A DNA stretch of 64,000 bases. Origin: Acetobacteraceae bacterium. Lineage in GTDB: Bacteria > Pseudomonadota > Alphaproteobacteria > Acetobacterales > Acetobacteraceae. The position numbers and the translations under genes were made by a program. The notes under the pieces are model-generated. The model saw only the letters and a list, made by a program, of their open reading frames with translations, searched no databases and was not told the DNA's origin. Below, one piece after another: positions 40,689 to 48,244 of the stretch. Every line of letters begins with the position of its first letter. The first letter of the stretch is position 1. The stretch lies in contig JAIYDS010000090.1 in the NCBI GenBank assembly GCA_027487385.1, positions 29,608 through 93,607 on the forward strand, in the 5' to 3' direction.

Positions 40689-43399
40689 GACGACAGGCGC
40701 ACGGTGCCGCCGCGGGACGAGAAGTCCGAGGCCTCGCGCAGATCGGCCAGCGTAAGTTCCACGTTGCTCGCCACCCAGTCCTTCATCAGCCGCAGCCACT
40801 CCATCTGCGCCTCGGTGTAGTCGCGCCCTGCCTTCTTCTCGCGGCCGAGCCACAGCTCGAAATTGCGGTTCACGTCCGGCGCAAAGGGGGCCAGCACCGC
40901 GCGAGCGCCGATGGCGTAGCGCACCAGCCCCACCAGGTCGGTCAGCAGCCCCGCCGGCGCGCGGGTCTGACCCGCATGCAGGCGCCGGTAGCACGCCCAT
41001 ACCGCCTTGTCGTCCAGCAGCCAGGGCGGGCGCGCCATGGCCGCGCGCAGCTCCTGCAGCCTGGCGTAGGTCAGGCGGCGCTGGGCATGCGGCCGGGCGT
41101 AGAGGATGGCGAGCGCGGCGAGCCGGTCGGCTTCCTCCGCTAGGAAGCGGCCGAAGCGCTCGGTGATCTCGGTCGCGCGGTTCAGGTCGAAATCGGCGGA
41201 GAGCACGGCGTCGGCCGTCAGCTCGTCCACAATGATTTCGGTCTGGCGCTGCGCCTCCAGGATGGCGCGGCGCAGGGCGGGGTTGGCGGCGAGCGGCCGG
41301 CAGGCCTCGGCGCGCAGAGCCTCGGCGGCGGCGTCCCAGGCGGCTTCGTCGTTCGGCGCCGCTGCCCCGGCCTCCCGCGCGCGGGCCTCGATGCGGATGG
41401 GGTCGGCGGCGTCCACCAGGGCGCGGGCGAGGTCGGTCAGCGTCGCCCCGCCGGAAGCCTGGGACAGCTCGGCGCGGGCCGGGTCGGGCAGGCGGCGTTC
41501 CAGGCGGGCCAGGCGGCCGGCGAGGGTAGCGCAGGTGTCTTCGTCGGTGTGGCCGAAGGCGACGCGCTCCAGGAGGGCTTCCAGGCTGAGGGTGCGGTCG
41601 CGCTCCAGCGGCTCGGTCGGCGTCTTCACGCTCTCCGTCACGCCGACCGCGTCCACGATGATGAAGCGGTCCTTCCGCTCCGCGGAGGGCGTGGCGCGCT
41701 GCAGGTCGGTGGGCAGGATGGTGCGGGCGCCGCGGCCGCGCATCTGCTCGAAATACTGGGCGCTGCGCACGTCGCGCAGGAAGATTACGACCTCGAGCGG
41801 TTTGACGTCCGTGCCGGTGGCGACCATGTCCACGGTGGTGGCGATGCGGAACAGGTGGTCGGTCCGGAAATCCTGGATCAGCTCCTGCCCGCTACGGCCG
41901 GTGGCGCGGTAGGTGATCTTCTGGGCGAAGCGGGCGTCGCCGCCGAAGACCTCGCGGGCGATCTCGGTCACCGTCTCGGCGTGGCTGTCGGACTGGCAGA
42001 AGATGAGGGTCTTCGGCACCTCCTGCCGGCCGGGGAAGAGCTGGGTCGGCAGGGCGTCTCGATAGGCCTGCAGCACGGTGCGGATCTGGTTCGGCACCTC
42101 CACGGCGCGGTTCAGCTGGCCGGGGGTGTAGGGCATGTCCTCGTCCAGCGCGGCGAGGCGACGGCGGCGCGTCTCCCTGTCGCGGTGGGGGACGGTGAAG
42201 CCGGCGGGGATGGTGCCGCCGCGCTCGCCGACCTCGGTGCGGACGCGCCAGACCTCGAAATCCACGTTCACGCCGTCGGCAACGGAGCGCTCGAAGGGAT
42301 ACTGGCTGACCAGGTTCTGCTGGAAGAAGCCCAAGGTGTGGCGGCCGGGCGTGGCGGTGAGGCCGACGAGGAAGGCGTCGAAGTATTCCAGCACCTGGCG
42401 CCAGTTGCCGTAGATGGAGCGATGGCACTCATCCACGATGATGAGGTCGAAGGTCTCGGGCGGGATGGCGGGGTTGTAGGTGACGGGGCGCTCCGCGTCG
42501 TCGGCGGCGCGCTCGAAGCCCCCGCGCTCGTCGTCCTCGTCGTCGAAGGGCTGGCCGCGCAGGACCGAGTAGAGGCGCTGGACGGTGGAGATGACGACGC
42601 TGGCCGAGGGGTCGATGGTGCTGCCCTGAAGGTGCTGGACCGTGAACTCCTCGCGGAAGAGCAGGCCGGCGCCGCCGGGGGCGAAGGCGTCGAACTCGCG
42701 CTTGGCCTGGGTGCCAAGGTTGGCGCGGTCCACCAGGAACAGCACCCGGCCCATGCGGACGGGCGGCGAGAGCAGGCGGTGGGTGAGCGCGCAGGCCGTG
42801 TAGGTCTTGCCGGCGCCGGTCGCCATGGAGACGAGGGCGCGCGGCTTGCCCTGTGCGAGGGAGGCTTCGACGCCGGCAATGGCCTCGGCCTGGCAGGGGC
42901 GCAGCCGGGTCGGGTCGAGCGGCGGCAGGGTGGCAAGGCGGGCGCGCAGGCTGCTGCCGGCTGCCAGCATGGCGCGCAGCGTGTCGGGCCGGTGGGGGGC
43001 GAAGAGGCGGCGCGGGCGGGCGAGCGGGTCGCGGGCGTCCTGGAACAGGGTCTCGGCGCCGGAGGAGACGTAGACGAAGGGCAGCGGGTCGGCCCAGGCG
43101 GGATACCTGGCTGGCGCGGCGCGCGTGTAATCGTCGCCCTGGCGCACGACGCCCGACAGGGTTGTGCCTTCGGGCTTCGCCTCCAGCACGCCGCAGGCGC
43201 GGCCATCGAGGAAGAGCAGGTAGTCGGCGGGGCCTGTGGCGGTCGGGGTCTCGCGCACGGCGATGCCGGGGCCGGCGTGCAGGTTCACTTCGGCGCGGTC
43301 CTGGACGATCCAGCCCGCGGCCGCGAGGCCGGCATCGATGATCTGTCGCGCCCGTGCCTCTGGGGCTGCTTCGCGGCGCCCGCGCTCCTGGCCATCCAT
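40646..43399 (-). CDS. hsdR: Type I restriction endonuclease subunit, C-terminus altered
   Basis: A 917-residue HsdR of the EcoEI-like group. Nuclease domain: GPADYLLFLDGRACGVLEAK (D and ExK); helicase: VSMATGAGKTYTACAL (Walker A), IIVDECHRSIYG (DECH), LVGLTATPGR, and MVATGTDVKPLEVVIF plus QMRGRGAR; the C-terminal region fits EcoEI_R_C up to DFSSRGGTVR. There it switches to a 15-residue tail (LSSCHHEQSRPASSPR) that comes from the hsdS frame. By comparison with family members about 20 residues of the natural end are missing. Catalytic domains are intact. ATG at 43399 begins the family sequence. Confidence 0.9.
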   Translation of the reverse strand: MDGQERGRREAAPEARARQIIDAGLAAAGWIVQDRAEVNLHAGPGIAVRETPTATGPADYLLFLDGRACGVLEAKPEGTTLSGVVRQGDDYTRAAPARYPAWADPLPFVYVSSGAETLFQDARDPLARPRRLFAPHRPDTLRAMLAAGSSLRARLATLPPLDPTRLRPCQAEAIAGVEASLAQGKPRALVSMATGAGKTYTACALTHRLLSPPVRMGRVLFLVDRANLGTQAKREFDAFAPGGAGLLFREEFTVQHLQGSTIDPSASVVISTVQRLYSVLRGQPFDDEDDERGGFERAADDAERPVTYNPAIPPETFDLIIVDECHRSIYGNWRQVLEYFDAFLVGLTATPGRHTLGFFQQNLVSQYPFERSVADGVNVDFEVWRVRTEVGERGGTIPAGFTVPHRDRETRRRRLAALDEDMPYTPGQLNRAVEVPNQIRTVLQAYRDALPTQLFPGRQEVPKTLIFCQSDSHAETVTEIAREVFGGDARFAQKITYRATGRSGQELIQDFRTDHLFRIATTVDMVATGTDVKPLEVVIFLRDVRSAQYFEQMRGRGARTILPTDLQRATPSAERKDRFIIVDAVGVTESVKTPTEPLERDRTLSLEALLERVAFGHTDEDTCATLAGRLARLERRLPDPARAELSQASGGATLTDLARALVDAADPIRIEARAREAGAAAPNDEAAWDAAAEALRAEACRPLAANPALRRAILEAQRQTEIIVDELTADAVLSADFDLNRATEITERFGRFLAEEADRLAALAILYARPHAQRRLTYARLQELRAAMARPPWLLDDKAVWACYRRLHAGQTRAPAGLLTDLVGLVRYAIGARAVLAPFAPDVNRNFELWLGREKKAGRDYTEAQMEWLRLMKDWVASNVELTLADLREASDFSSRGGTVRLSSCHHEQSRPASSPR

Positions 43400-43717
43400 A
43401 CCGGAAGGGTAACACAGGATCGGGAGATTCGAGGGGCTTGGGCCTGAGGCGTGCTGGATTCAGACGTCCGAGGCGTTCGCCCGGGCGAAGCAGTTGCTGA
43501 ATGTTGAAGCCCCGAGCCACCAAAACGAGTAGGCGGAACAAAGGGTTGAAGCTTGTAGACTGGATCGGGCAAGTCCCAAGGTTGGGAGAGAAAAGCCCGG
43601 AGAGAGACGCGCGCCGGGGCTCGGCCCCGCACTCGAAGTCTCAAGGTGTAGGCTGAAAACGTGGCAAAAGGCCGCGCTTCTGCGAGGCGTCGTCAACACG
43701 GAGACTGTGTTCTGGAA

Positions 43718-43800
43718 GACCGACTGGAGCAGCGGTGGAGACCGGAATCCAACCTGCTCTGGTGTTCGTGAGACGCGTCTCGCGGACGGAAACGGCTCTG
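43718..43800 (+). repeat. Dispersed repeat, right copy (pairs with 6886-6960)
   Basis: See 6886-6960; shared words are ACTGGAGCAGC, ACCGGAATCCAACCT and GTGAGACGCGTC. It lies in the 43400-43804 gap between hsdR and the first Crp/Fnr gene. The rest of this gap contains no gene I can support; the 79-residue minus ORF at 43460-43699 has no recognisable features. Confidence 0.5.
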
Positions 43801-43804
43801 CTGC

Positions 43805-44524
43805 TCAGTCTTCGGCAGAACGATTTACGAAAGCCCGCAACGCCGCAGTGTCACCTATCCTGGCCTGGTTGCCATTCACTTCGACCCCCAGTTCCCGGAT
43901 CCGCGCGATGGCGCGCGAGAAGGTCGCGGGTTTCATCCCCAGCTGTTTGGCGATGAGGCTCTTTTCATGCGGCAGGCTGACGGTGACAGCGCCCGCCTTC
44001 CCGGCACCCAGGCCAAGCAGGAACTCCGCCACGCGCTGGTCCGCCGAAAGCAGCTTCATCCTCTCGATCTGGTCCACCAGCACCTTCAGATGCCGGGACA
44101 TCGAGGCCATCATGGCAAAGGCGATTTCCGGGCGCTCGGCGACCTTGCGGCGCAAGGCCTCGCTTTCGATCGACATGACGCGGGAAGGCACGATCGCCTC
44201 CGCCGCCACGGGGTAGCGACCTCCCAGGAACATCGCCGCTTCGGCGAAGCTCTCGCCCGCGCCGTAAATATGCACGACGGCCTCATCGCCACCTGGGTTG
44301 ATACGGCTCAGCTTGATCTGCCCACCGAGAACCAGAAACAGCGCACGCGCGGGGTCACCTTGCTGAAAGAGCAAATGGCCCCGCTCCAGCGAGCGGACGC
44401 CGCGCGGGTCGAGCAGGGCCGCCAAATCGGCATCCGGCAGGTCTCGAAGGATGGCGCTCCTTTTCAGGGTGGCCCAATCATCTGGCGTCAGCACCGGGCG
44501 TGAATCACAGGCTTGTCCCGTCAA
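43805..44524 (-). CDS. Crp/Fnr-family regulator (Dnr/NnrR-like)
   Basis: A 239-residue regulator. The cyclic-nucleotide-fold sensor (FQQGDPARALFLVLGGQIKL, then SFAEAAMFLGGRYPVAAEAI) is followed by the long dimer helix and a C-terminal winged helix (EKSLIAKQLGMKPATFSRAI). It has only one cysteine near the start, so it does not carry the FNR iron-sulfur cluster; NO- or redox-type sensing, as in Dnr/NnrR, is likelier. The FNR-type recognition Glu (ExxSR) is replaced (PATFSR), so it may bind a variant site. It overlaps the second Crp/Fnr gene by 20 bases and is likely transcribed with it. Confidence 0.85.
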   Translation of the reverse strand: MTGQACDSRPVLTPDDWATLKRSAILRDLPDADLAALLDPRGVRSLERGHLLFQQGDPARALFLVLGGQIKLSRINPGGDEAVVHIYGAGESFAEAAMFLGGRYPVAAEAIVPSRVMSIESEALRRKVAERPEIAFAMMASMSRHLKVLVDQIERMKLLSADQRVAEFLLGLGAGKAGAVTVSLPHEKSLIAKQLGMKPATFSRAIARIRELGVEVNGNQARIGDTAALRAFVNRSAED

Positions 44525-45203
44525 TGGTGGCGCAAGGCTGGGCCAGTTTGCGCAGCGCGTCTACGTCCCGAAGCAGGACGGAAGGACCTTGCACGACAAC
44601 ATGATAGGCGCCGAGGGCCGCGAACGAGCGTGAGAGAACCTCCGGCGCCATGCCAAGCCGAGCAGCCAGCACTTTCTTGTCGAAGGGCAGGTCAAACCGG
44701 CCGCGTGAGCCATTTGCCGCGTCATGCGTCAGCAGCCAATTCGCCAGGCGCTCCAGGCCCGATCGCAACTTCTGATTTTTCAACTCCTTGACGACGCCGC
44801 GATAGGCCTCGGCCAGGTTTGCGGCGACCGACCGGGCAAAGCCGGCATCGGCCATGAACGCGCTTCGCACCGCGTCGGCCGGCACCATCAGAATCCGTGA
44901 GGCCACCAGCGCCCGGGCTGACTGCAGATAAGGGCGGTCGAACAGCACGGCGGCCAGGATGAAGGTCTCCCCCGGGCCGGACAGGCCCAAGGTGGTCTCG
45001 CGGTCTCGGTGGCCGGAGAACAACTCGACCGTGCCTTCGACGATGATATGGAGGAAATCCGCAGGTTCTCCGGTATGGATCAACTCCACATGCGCCGGGA
45101 AGCGCTGCAGGAAGGCGCCGCGCAGCATGGCCTCGACCTGGCCCGGATCGACGTTCTGGAAGAAGGGGATGGCGCGCATCTCCTCCAGGTCCTGATGTCG
45201 CAT
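44505..45203 (-). CDS. Crp/Fnr-family regulator with FNR-type recognition motif
   Basis: A 232-residue regulator. Sensor domain PADFLHIIVEGTVELFSGHR then GETFILAAVLFDRPYLQSAR; winged helix DKKVLAARLGMAPEVLSRSF. The recognition helix contains E-V-L-S-R, the ExxSR of FNR-like proteins, which reads TTGA half-sites. It lacks the FNR cysteines, so oxygen sensing by a 4Fe-4S cluster is unlikely. A perfect TTGAC-N4-GTCAA site lies 47 bases upstream of its start, suggesting self-control, and another precedes narK. Co-transcribed with the second Crp/Fnr gene. Confidence 0.87.
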   Translation of the reverse strand: MRHQDLEEMRAIPFFQNVDPGQVEAMLRGAFLQRFPAHVELIHTGEPADFLHIIVEGTVELFSGHRDRETTLGLSGPGETFILAAVLFDRPYLQSARALVASRILMVPADAVRSAFMADAGFARSVAANLAEAYRGVVKELKNQKLRSGLERLANWLLTHDAANGSRGRFDLPFDKKVLAARLGMAPEVLSRSFAALGAYHVVVQGPSVLLRDVDALRKLAQPCATIDGTSL

Positions 45204-45249
45204 GGCTCACCTCCTCCCTGGCATCTTACCCGGGGTTGCAAAGGCTTGC

Positions 45250-45263
45250 TTGACTATTGTCAA
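45250..45263. promoter_or_regulatory. FNR/NnrR-type box upstream of the Crp/Fnr operon
   Basis: TTGAC-TATT-GTCAA, a perfect palindrome of the FNR/NnrR type. Its centre is about 54 bases upstream of the regulator start at 45203. A second palindrome, CCGACG-TT-CGTCGG, lies at 45272-45285 in the same divergent region. Confidence 0.6.
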
Positions 45264-45362
45264 GCGCGACACCGACGTTCGTCGGATTGTTGTTGATCCG
45301 CAGACGGGCGCTTCCTGCCTAGTGTTCGGGCTGTGCTTGAATCGCGCGCCTCACGCTCCGGC

Positions 45363-45376
45363 TTGACGCAAATCAA
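45363..45376. promoter_or_regulatory. FNR-type box upstream of narK
   Basis: TTGAC-GCAA-ATCAA, centre 78 bases upstream of the narK ATG. If the usual -41.5 spacing holds, transcription would start near 45411. Fits low-oxygen or NO-responsive control of the whole nar operon by one of the adjacent regulators. Confidence 0.6.
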
Positions 45377-45447
45377 ACCTGAAACAGCCCCCCGCGATTT
45401 CAGTGGCCCCACCAGAAACCGCGCGTCGTGAGGAAGGGGGCATCAGA

Positions 45448-48216
45448 ATGTCCAGCGCCACTACACCCATCGTCAGCCAAGGGGGGCAGGAGCAGGGCAG
45501 GGCGCTTTGGCTTTCCACCATCGCCTTCACCGTGTGCTTCGCGGTCTGGACGATCTTCGCCATCATCGGCGTGCAGATCAAACGCGATCTGGGCCTGAGC
45601 GAGACGCAGTTCGGCCTGCTGGTGGGCACGCCCATCCTCACCGGGTCGTTGATCCGCCTTATCCTCGGCATCTGGTCTGACCAGTATGGCGGGCGGATGG
45701 TGTTCACCTTCACCATGCTCTCCGCCGCGGTGATGACGGCGCTGCTGACCCAGGCCTATGACTACCCGACCTTCCTGCTCGCCGCGCTCGGCGTGGGCAT
45801 CGCCGGCGGCTCCTTCTCGGTCGGCGTCGCCTATGTCGCCAAGTGGTTCCCGAAGGAGAAGCAGGGCACGGCGCTGGGCATCTTCGGCGCGGGCAATGTG
45901 GGCGCCGCGGTCACCAAATTCGCCGCCCCCGTCATCATGGTGGCCTATGGCTGGAAGACCGTGGCCCTGATCTGGGCGGCGGCGCTGCTGGTGATGGCGG
46001 TGGTCTTCTTCGTGATGACCAAGGATGACCCGGACCTGGCGCGGCGCCGCGCCACGGGAGCCAAGCCCGAGCCGCTCTCGGCCATGATGGAGCCGCTCAA
46101 GAACATCCAGGTCTGGCGCTTCTCGCTGTATTACTTCTTCGTCTTCGGCGCCTTCGTCGCGCTCGCCTTGTGGCTGCCGCGCTACCTGATCGGAGTCTAT
46201 GGGCTGGATATCGTCACCGCCGGCATGGTGGGGGCGGCCTATTCCATCCCGGCCTCGATCTTCCGCGCCTATGGCGGGCATCTCTCCGACAAGTTCGGCG
46301 CACGCCGCATCATGTACTGGACCTTCCTGGTCTCGGTGATCTGCACCTTCATCCTCTCCTACCCGCCGACGCAGTATGTGGTGCAGGGCATTCGCGGGCC
46401 GGTGAGCTTCAGCATGTCCATGGGCCTGATCGGCTTCATGGTCGCCACCTTCACGCTCGGCTTCTTCATGAGCCTGGGCAAGGCGGCGGTGTACAAGCAC
46501 ATCCCAGTCTACTACCCCGACCGCGTGGGCGCCGTGGGCGGCGTGGTAGGCCTTGTCGGCGGCCTGGGCGGCTTCGTGCTGCCCATCGCCTTCGGCGCGC
46601 TGAACGACCTGACCGGCGTGTGGCAGAGCTGCTTCTGGCTGCTCTTCGTGATCGTCGCCATCGCCCTGGTCTGGATGCACCTGGCCATCGGCCGGATGGA
46701 GCGCGAAGCGGCCGAGCAGGGCGTGGCTGTGAGTTCCCTGCCCGAACTGCCGGAGATGCAGCCCATCCACGGCACGGCCCAGCAGGGCGCGCTGGCCGCG
46801 ACCGGACCGATCCAGGATTGGCGGCCCGAGGACAAGGCCTTCTGGGAGGGCGGCGGCCGAGCCATCGCGCGGCGCAACCTCTGGATCTCGGTGCCCTGCC
46901 TGCTGCTCTCCTTCGCGGTGTGGATGGTGTGGTCCGTCGTGGTGGCGAAGCTGCCTAGCGTGGGCTTCGCCTTCACCAACGAGCAACTGTTCTGGCTGGC
47001 TTCGCTGCCGGGCCTATCGGGTGCCACGCTGCGCATCGCCTACAGCTTCATGCCGGCGATCTTCGGCGGCAGGCTCTGGACGACGCTCGCCACCTGGTCG
47101 CTGCTGATCCCCGCACTCGGCATGGGCTTCGCGGTGCAGGATCCCTCGACACCCTACTGGATCTTCCTGGTCCTCGCCCTGCTGTGCGGCTTCGGTGGCG
47201 GCAACTTCGCCTCCTCCATGGCCAACATCTCGTTCTTCTTCCCCAAGAGCGAGAAGGGCAACGCGCTGGCCATCAATGCGGGGCTCGGCAATCTGGGTGT
47301 CAGCGTGGTGCAGTTCGTGGTGCCGCTGGCCATCACCGCCGGCGTCTTCGGCTGGCTGGGCGGTGCGCCGCAGACCGCGACGGTGGGCAGCGTGACCACC
47401 ACCTTGTGGCTGCAGAACGCCGGCTTCGTCTTCGTGCCCTTCATCATCGCCTCGGCCTTCGCGGCCTGGTTCGGGATGAACGACATCGCGACGATGAAGG
47501 CCTCCTTCGCCGACCAGGCGGTGATCTTCCGCCGCACGCACAACTGGATCATGTGCTGGCTCTACACCGGCACCTTCGGCTCCTTCATCGGCTTCTCCGC
47601 CGCCTTCCCGCTGCTCTCGCGCATCCTCTACCCGGAGGTCAACGCGCTGCAATACGCCTTCCTGGGCCCGCTGGTGGGTGCGCTCTCGCGCGCCGCGGCC
47701 GGCAAGGCGTGTGACCGGATCGGCGGCGGGCGCATCACCTTCTGGGTGTTCATCGCCATGTCGCTCGGCGTGATGGGCATCCTCTACGCCATCGATATGA
47801 AGGGCGATCCGACCTCCTTCCCGGTCTTCTTCGCGAGCTTCCTCTTCCTCTTCGCCGCGACCGGCGTGGGCAACGCCTCCACCTTCCAGATGATCCCCGC
47901 GATCATGCGCAAGGAAGTGGCGCGGCTGGAGGCGGGGCTGAACGCGGCGGATCGTGTGAAGCAGTCCGACAAGGAATCGGCGGCCATCATCGGCTTCACC
48001 TCCGCCATCGCGGCCTATGGCGCCTTCTTCATCCCCAAGAGCTTCGGCACTTCGATCGCCATGACCGGCAGCGCCGAGACCGCGCTCTACAGCTTCCTCG
48101 GGTTCTACGTGAGCTGCGTGCTGGCCACCTGGTGGTTCTACACGCGCCGCGGCGGCCTTCTCCATGACATCGAACGCGGTGGCCGCGCTGCCCCCGCCGC
48201 CACCCCCGCCCAATGA
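45448..48216 (+). CDS. narK: NarK1-NarK2 fused nitrate/nitrite transporter
   Basis: A 922-residue membrane protein made of two MFS transporters in one chain, as in Paracoccus-type NarK. Each half has about 12 transmembrane helices; the first (residues about 20-430) contains the nitrate signature GIAGGSFSVGVAYVAKWFP, the second (about 475-905) GFGGGNFASSMANISFFFPK. NarK1 types are proton-coupled nitrate importers and NarK2 types nitrate/nitrite exchangers, so the fusion supplies nitrate and exports nitrite. ATG at 45448 has AGGAAGG upstream. Followed closely by narG. Both halves are intact. Confidence 0.93.
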   Translation: MSSATTPIVSQGGQEQGRALWLSTIAFTVCFAVWTIFAIIGVQIKRDLGLSETQFGLLVGTPILTGSLIRLILGIWSDQYGGRMVFTFTMLSAAVMTALLTQAYDYPTFLLAALGVGIAGGSFSVGVAYVAKWFPKEKQGTALGIFGAGNVGAAVTKFAAPVIMVAYGWKTVALIWAAALLVMAVVFFVMTKDDPDLARRRATGAKPEPLSAMMEPLKNIQVWRFSLYYFFVFGAFVALALWLPRYLIGVYGLDIVTAGMVGAAYSIPASIFRAYGGHLSDKFGARRIMYWTFLVSVICTFILSYPPTQYVVQGIRGPVSFSMSMGLIGFMVATFTLGFFMSLGKAAVYKHIPVYYPDRVGAVGGVVGLVGGLGGFVLPIAFGALNDLTGVWQSCFWLLFVIVAIALVWMHLAIGRMEREAAEQGVAVSSLPELPEMQPIHGTAQQGALAATGPIQDWRPEDKAFWEGGGRAIARRNLWISVPCLLLSFAVWMVWSVVVAKLPSVGFAFTNEQLFWLASLPGLSGATLRIAYSFMPAIFGGRLWTTLATWSLLIPALGMGFAVQDPSTPYWIFLVLALLCGFGGGNFASSMANISFFFPKSEKGNALAINAGLGNLGVSVVQFVVPLAITAGVFGWLGGAPQTATVGSVTTTLWLQNAGFVFVPFIIASAFAAWFGMNDIATMKASFADQAVIFRRTHNWIMCWLYTGTFGSFIGFSAAFPLLSRILYPEVNALQYAFLGPLVGALSRAAAGKACDRIGGGRITFWVFIAMSLGVMGILYAIDMKGDPTSFPVFFASFLFLFAATGVGNASTFQMIPAIMRKEVARLEAGLNAADRVKQSDKESAAIIGFTSAIAAYGAFFIPKSFGTSIAMTGSAETALYSFLGFYVSCVLATWWFYTRRGGLLHDIERGGRAAPAATPAQ

Positions 48217-48244
48217 TCCAGACCGACAGCCAAGGCATCACATC

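Noticed and set aside
40689-41000. N-terminal 100 residues of the 444-residue hsdS ORF in the track
   Set aside because: They are hsdR sequence read in another frame and do not resemble a target-recognition domain.
38419-43447. Long plus-strand ORFs (531 and 632 residues) opposite hsdM, hsdS and hsdR
   Set aside because: Antisense to intact restriction genes with textbook motifs; composition is that of a shadow frame.
43460-43699. 79-residue minus ORF between hsdR and the Crp/Fnr pair
   Set aside because: No motif, no ribosome site and biased composition; likely chance.
45400-46986. 528-residue minus-strand ORF opposite narK, and a 514-residue minus ORF at 58546-60090
   Set aside because: His/Gly/Arg-rich shadow frames of transporter and NnrS coding sequence; no ribosome site or motif.
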